Source: Saccharopolyspora oryzae (lineage in GTDB: Bacteria > Actinomycetota > Actinomycetes > Mycobacteriales > Pseudonocardiaceae). From it: 34,786 nucleotides of DNA. A program made the position numbers and the translations under genes. Positions within the stretch are counted from its first letter, which is position 1. Every line of letters begins with the position of its first letter. Below the pieces are notes generated by a model. The model was not told the DNA's origin and did not search any database. It saw only the letters and a list, made by a program, of their open reading frames with translations. Positions 31,795 through 34,786 of the stretch are shown here, piece after piece. The DNA is taken from NCBI RefSeq assembly GCF_027853915.1, contig NZ_JAQGLA010000078.1, positions 1 to 34,786 of the forward strand. The letters are read 5' to 3'.

Positions 31795-32811
31795 TCAGAT
31801 CCGGGCTTCCTCGATCCGGTGCAGTGCTTCCTTGATGTCGGCCGTGGAGACGTCGCGGTGGGTGACGAAGCGGATCTGGCCGCTCATCGACACCGCGTGC
31901 ACCCCGACCGCGGACAAGCGTTCCAGGGACAGGGCCACGTCCGGCACCGCCGCCAGCACGATGTTGGTCTGCGGCGTGGTGACCGACCAGCCGTGGTCGG
32001 CCAGGCCCTCGGCGAGCAGCCGGGCGTTGTCGTGGTCGACGGACAGCGCGTCGATGCGGTCCAGCGCGACGAGCCCGGCCGCGGCCAGCACACCGCCCTG
32101 CCGAACGCCGCCGCCGAGCATCCGCCGGACCCGCCGGGCCTCGCTGATGAAGTCCTCGGAACCTGCGATGACCGACCCCACCGGCGCGCCGAGCCCCTTG
32201 CTCAGGCAGGCCTGCACGCTGTCCACGCCGACGGTCAGCGCGGCGGGCGGCAGGCCGAGGGCGATCGCGGCGTTCCAGATCCGGGCGCCGTCGAGGTGGA
32301 TGCGCAGGCCCTTCTCGCGGGCCGCGGCGGCCAGCTGCGCGTGCTCGTGCGGCGGGGTCACCGCACCACCAGCGCTGTTGTGCGTGTTCTCCAAGCACAG
32401 CAACGTGGTGCGGAGGGTGTCGTAGCCGGAATCGCCGTGCCCGCGCACGGTTTCCGGGGTCGGTCGTCCGGGCCCGGCGTTCCACTCCAGCGGCTGCGGC
32501 ATGCCGCCGGCCAGCCAGGCTGCCGAGCCGAACTCGTAGGCGAGCACGTGCGAACCGTGCGGCGCGAGGAACCGGTCTCCGCGCTGCAGGTGCAGCATCA
32601 GCGAGATCAGGTTGCCCATCGAGCCGCTGGGCACCCACAGGGCAGCGGTGGCGCCGAGCAGTTTGGCGACGCGTTCCTCCAGGGCGCGCATCGTGGGGTC
32701 GTGGTCGAGCACGTCGTCGCCGACTTCAGCGGCCGCCATGGCCGCGGACATCTGCTCGTCGGGACGCGTGACCGTGTCGGAGCGGAGGTCGATCGGGGCC
32801 AGATTGGTCAC
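31795..32811 (-). CDS. ltaE: Low-specificity L-threonine aldolase
   Basis: This 338-residue PLP enzyme of the threonine-aldolase/beta-eliminating-lyase family cleaves L-threonine or allo-threonine to glycine and acetaldehyde. 'DLRSDTVTRPDEQMSAAM' is the conserved N-terminus, then 'DDVLDHDPTMRALEERVAKLLG', 'SGSMGNLISLMLH', 'LENTHNSAGG', 'HLDGARIWNAA' (172-), and 'SVQACLSKGLGAPVGSVI' with Schiff-base Lys205. It is the first gene of a two-gene unit with the HAD hydrolase. The GTG at 32811 gives the family-standard N-terminus. Divergent from the ECF sigma gene with a 168-base gap in which I see no strong dyad. Confidence 0.93.
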   Translation of the reverse strand: MTNLAPIDLRSDTVTRPDEQMSAAMAAAEVGDDVLDHDPTMRALEERVAKLLGATAALWVPSGSMGNLISLMLHLQRGDRFLAPHGSHVLAYEFGSAAWLAGGMPQPLEWNAGPGRPTPETVRGHGDSGYDTLRTTLLCLENTHNSAGGAVTPPHEHAQLAAAAREKGLRIHLDGARIWNAAIALGLPPAALTVGVDSVQACLSKGLGAPVGSVIAGSEDFISEARRVRRMLGGGVRQGGVLAAAGLVALDRIDALSVDHDNARLLAEGLADHGWSVTTPQTNIVLAAVPDVALSLERLSAVGVHAVSMSGQIRFVTHRDVSTADIKEALHRIEEARI

Positions 32812-32979
32812 GAACAGATCACATCACATCGACCCGGGGTGAGGGAAACAGCCCGGCGCGGTCCGCTGGGGGGACTGCGGTATCAATCACTGGGGTGGAT
32901 TGCCCGGTCGCCGCGTGCAACGGTTGGGGCCGGGCGTCCCGTCCTACACGTGCAAGCACTGACGAGCGGAGAGTTCCGC

Positions 32980-33495
32980 GTGGACCAGCACGAGGAGCAG
33001 GAGTTCGCGGAGTACTTCGCGGCTCGGCGGGAGGCGGTGCGTCGGATGGCGTACATGATGTGCGGTGACTGGCACCGCGCGGACGACCTCGCCCAGACCG
33101 CGTTCATCTCGCTGCACCGGCACTGGCGGAAGGTGCGCGACAAGGGCGCGCTGGACGCCTACGTGCGCCGGACGCTGACGCGGGCGGTGATCGACGAGTC
33201 CCGGCGCCCGTGGCGGCGGGAGCGGGCCGCGGAGGTGCTGCCGGACCGCCCGGTGGACAACCCGGACGTGGACGACTCGGTGGCGACCAAGCAAACCCTG
33301 CTCACCGCGTTGCAGAAGGTCCCGCCCAAGCAGCGCGCGGTGCTGGTGCTGCGGTTCCTGGAGGGGCTGGACGTCGCGGGCGTCGCAGCGGTGATGCGGT
33401 GCAGCGAAGGCAACGTGAAGAGCCAGAGCGCGCGGGGCCTCGCGGCGTTGCGCGAGGTGCTCGGTGATGAGCTCGGCGATCTGCGGTCGGCGTGA
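32980..33495 (+). CDS. SigE-family ECF RNA polymerase sigma factor
   Basis: This 171-residue ECF sigma factor has region 2 'EFAEYFAARREAVRRMAYMMCGDWHRADDLAQTAFISLHRHWRKVRDKGALDAYVRRTLTRAVIDESRRPWRRE' and region 4 'LQKVPPKQRAVLVLRFLEGLDVAGVAAVMRCSEGNVKSQSARGLAALREVLG'. The start is probably GTG 32980 with GGAGAG upstream; GTG 32950 is possible. The next gene starts 14 bases later and encodes a one-helix membrane protein with a short cytosolic N-terminus, the usual place for a membrane-bound anti-sigma factor. The promoters it recognises cannot be told from this window. Confidence 0.92.
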   Translation: MDQHEEQEFAEYFAARREAVRRMAYMMCGDWHRADDLAQTAFISLHRHWRKVRDKGALDAYVRRTLTRAVIDESRRPWRRERAAEVLPDRPVDNPDVDDSVATKQTLLTALQKVPPKQRAVLVLRFLEGLDVAGVAAVMRCSEGNVKSQSARGLAALREVLGDELGDLRSA

Positions 33496-33509
33496 GGAGG
33501 TGCGGGTAA

Positions 33510-34148
33510 GTGGACGAGAGCAAGCTTGAAGAGCTGTTTCGCGATTCGGTGCAGTCCGTTCCTCCGGCGTCGTTCGACGAGCACGACGTGGCTCGGGCGT
33601 CGCGGCGGATCACGGCTCGGCGCCGGATGACGGCTGTCGGCGGCACGGTGGTGGCCGCCGGCGTGCTCGCGGGCGGTGTCGCCCTGGTCGTGCCGTCGGA
33701 GCAGAAGACCGTCACCAGCCAGGCGCAGCCCGAGGTCGCGTCGCCGCGCAGCGACGACGGGCCGAGCGTCATGTCCACCCGCGGTGGGCGCTGCGGGCCG
33801 GACGCGCAGCTGGCCGCGGCGGTGACCAAGGAGCTCCCGGAAGCCGCGGCGACGGCCCCGGTGGCCACGCCGAGCTGCCCGTCCGGCGCGAAGGTGGCGT
33901 CCTTCGTGCTGAACGAAGGACCGGCGGCGGGCAACGTGACGGTGATCGTGAGCCCGGTCGGCACGGTGCCGCCGGACCAAGCGGCCCCGGGCGACACCCG
34001 GCGTCCGGACGGCTCCGAGCAGTCGGTCCGCGCGACGCGCAGCGGCAAGCTGGTCATCGCGCGCAGCAACCCGAACCAGGGGTCTCCGGCGGCGCCCTAT
34101 GGCGCCCGCCTCCCCGAGATCGCCGGAGCCGTGGCGACCCAGTTCTGA
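33510..34148 (+). CDS. Probable membrane-anchored partner (anti-sigma-like) of the upstream sigma factor
   Basis: This 212-residue protein has a ~38-residue cytosolic N-terminus ('VDESKLEELFRDSVQSVPPASFDEHDVARASRRITARRRM'), one membrane helix ('TAVGGTVVAAGVLAGGVALVV', ~40-60), and an extracytoplasmic Ala/Pro/Thr-rich domain with two cysteines ('GGRCGPDAQL', 'PSCPSGA') that could form a disulfide. The 'LEELFRDSVQSVPPASFD' segment resembles that seen in membrane proteins following SigE-family sigma genes. There is no zinc-binding HxxxCxxC motif. GTG 33510 follows GAGGAGGTGCGGG. It is coupled to the sigma gene at 14 bases. The anti-sigma role is inferred from position only. Confidence 0.7.
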   Translation: MDESKLEELFRDSVQSVPPASFDEHDVARASRRITARRRMTAVGGTVVAAGVLAGGVALVVPSEQKTVTSQAQPEVASPRSDDGPSVMSTRGGRCGPDAQLAAAVTKELPEAAATAPVATPSCPSGAKVASFVLNEGPAAGNVTVIVSPVGTVPPDQAAPGDTRRPDGSEQSVRATRSGKLVIARSNPNQGSPAAPYGARLPEIAGAVATQF

Positions 34149-34160
34149 CCCAGCACTCGA

Positions 34161-34190
34161 CGCCGGGGCGGGCACCGACCCGCCCCGGCG
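34161..34190 (+). terminator. Hairpin terminator after the sigma/partner operon
   Basis: CGCCGGGGCGGG (34161-34172) and CCCGCCCCGGCG (34179-34190) pair perfectly over 12 bp with a 6-base loop. Confidence 0.85.
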
Positions 34191-34223
34191 CTTGCATGCG
34201 GGTGGTGGGTTCCGTCACCAGAG

Positions 34224-34261
34224 TGGTACATCTGTACCAGAAAATTGGTACGGTAGTGCCA
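34224..34261. promoter_or_regulatory. Two tandem operator-like dyads over the SugE promoter
   Basis: TGGTACATCTGTACCA (34224-34239) is a perfect 6-4-6 inverted repeat. TGGTACGGTAGTGCCA (34246-34261) repeats it with one change in the arms, 22 bases on (two helical turns). Both are followed by GAAA. TACGGT at 34249-34254 is a likely -10 inside the second site, and the first covers the -35. A TetR-like repressor not encoded here is expected to bind. Confidence 0.7.
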
Positions 34262-34301
34262 GAAAGTTCGGCGGCCGGGTTGAAGGAGAGGGCGACCAGC
34301 G

Positions 34302-34625
34302 ATGATGGCCTGGATCATTCTGATGGTGTCGGGGGTTTTCGAGGCTGGATGGGCGATCTCGCTCAAGCTCTCGCACGGCTTCAGCCGCCTGGGTCCGACC
34401 ATCTCGTTCTTCGTGCTCGCCGCGGTGAGCTTCTCGGGCCTGGCCTACGCCATGCGCGAGCTGCCCGCAGGCCCGGCCTACGCGGTGTGGACCGGCATCG
34501 GTGCCGCGCTGACGGCGATCGTCGGAATGCTCTGGCTCGGCGACGGCTTCTCGGTCCTCAAAATGGTCTCGATCGTCCTGATCGTCGCCGGAGTCATCGG
34601 CCTCAACCTCGCCGGCACCCACTGA
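34302..34625 (+). CDS. sugE: SMR-family transporter, SugE/Gdx guanidinium-exporter type
   Basis: This 107-residue protein has four membrane helices and works as a dual-topology dimer. 'AWIILMVSGVFEAGWAISLKLSHGFSRLGPTISFF' carries the essential Glu (14; it becomes 13, the canonical number, if the second ATG at 34305 is the start). 'MRELPAGPAYAVWTGIGAALTAIVGMLWLGDGFSVLKMVSIVLIVAGVIGLNL' with the GPAYAVWTGIGA motif marks the SugE/Gdx branch and not QacE/EmrE. Known members export guanidinium with proton exchange. A purine-rich GAAGGAGAGG lies upstream. I see no ykkC-type guanidine riboswitch; two operator-like dyads cover the promoter instead. Confidence 0.9.
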   Translation: MMAWIILMVSGVFEAGWAISLKLSHGFSRLGPTISFFVLAAVSFSGLAYAMRELPAGPAYAVWTGIGAALTAIVGMLWLGDGFSVLKMVSIVLIVAGVIGLNLAGTH

Positions 34626-34635
34626 CCCGGAACCA

Positions 34636-34653
34636 CAGTTTCAATTGAAACTG
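34636..34653. repeat. Type A palindrome, single copy
   Basis: This is an exact CAGTTTCAATTGAAACTG, 10 bases beyond the SugE stop. Read on the minus strand its flanks (GTCTGCAG on the left, TGTGGTTCC on the right) resemble those of the second palindrome at 1287, so it is probably a remnant of the two-palindrome cassette. Confidence 0.95.
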
Positions 34654-34677
34654 CAGACTCCCCGTTACCGTTTTCGT

Positions 34678-34770
34678 GGCTCTGATCAAGAGCCCTGGTC
34701 GCCAGGCCTGGCATGACTTTGTCCCCCAGTCGAACGGATGATCCGGGGGGTGGTGTCACCAGGCCTGGTG
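34678..34770. repeat. Cluster of short palindromes at the right edge
   Basis: Three dyads lie in the last 110 bases, with no gene visible. GGCTCT-GATCA-AGAGCC (34678-34694) is a hairpin that may end the SugE transcript. GCCAGGCCTGGC (34701-34712) and CACCAGGCCTGGTG (34757-34770) share the core CCAGGCCTGG 57 bases apart. The latter two may be operators of the next gene beyond the window. Confidence 0.5.
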
Positions 34771-34786
34771 GCATCGGTGGACCGCT

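Noticed and set aside
34191..34301. mini-ykkC (guanidine-II) riboswitch upstream of SugE
   Set aside because: There are two small hairpins, but their loops are ATCT and GGTA, not the ACGR loops of guanidine-II, and a -10 lies within the second one, so it would not be transcribed as a leader.

Overview
The window is a 34.8-kb piece of a high-GC actinobacterial chromosome. Gene content and style fit Pseudonocardiaceae; Saccharopolyspora or a close relative is my best guess, not proven from this sequence. The clues are HspR-type control of clpB, a DasR-like site on a nagKA-type operon, SigE-family ECF sigma factors, many GTG starts and many leaderless genes. Several genes (clpB, pyrE, a TrmH methylase, a DedA protein, fba, a DUF3151 gene, purA and its divergent neighbour) match, from memory, the Mycobacterium tuberculosis Rv0357c-Rv0384c neighbourhood. 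This looks like core chromosome. I see no transposase, integrase, tRNA, rRNA or CRISPR array.

Layout. 1-3 kb: the end of a carboxypeptidase-regulatory-like protein, a YceI protein, and a convergent AGCS amino-acid symporter. 3-9.5 kb: clpB under a HAIR operator, a divergent MFS/TetR pair with two matching operators, a membrane-anchored hypothetical and an SDR. 9.5-13.3 kb: pyrE, TrmH, VOC, DUF899, DedA and a small membrane protein. 13.5-16.7 kb: amino-sugar operon (ROK kinase and nagA) under a dre-like site, an ECF sigma factor and a YciI protein. 16.8-23.3 kb: fba, DUF3151, a FUSC-type membrane protein, a winged-helix regulator with a possible upstream leader peptide, a secreted HNH nuclease, an Rv0358-like gene and purA. 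23.4-27.8 kb: a CPA1 Na+/H+ antiporter, a secreted glycerophosphodiesterase and purD. 27.9-31.1 kb: an ESX-type small protein next to a WXG100-like/lytic-transglycosylase fusion, a PspC protein, an aminotransferase and a small membrane protein. 31.2-34.8 kb: a HAD hydrolase/threonine aldolase pair, an ECF sigma factor with a probable membrane partner, and a Gdx/SugE exporter behind two operator-like dyads.

The most unusual element is a family of AT-rich perfect palindromes in otherwise GC-rich gaps. Type A is the 18-bp CAGTTTCAATTGAAACTG, with eight exact copies at four loci, mostly in pairs 41 bp apart with a conserved spacer. Type B is a 42-48-bp palindrome built on TTCAATGGAA or its reverse complement, with four copies. 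Every locus lies 11-63 bases beyond the stop codon of a gene and none lies inside a gene. They look like one dispersed family of 3'-end elements of unknown role.

A second pattern is leaderless expression: about a dozen genes have a TANNNT-like -10 hexamer exactly 6-8 bases before the start codon. Transcription units are otherwise closed by strong hairpins, especially between convergent genes.
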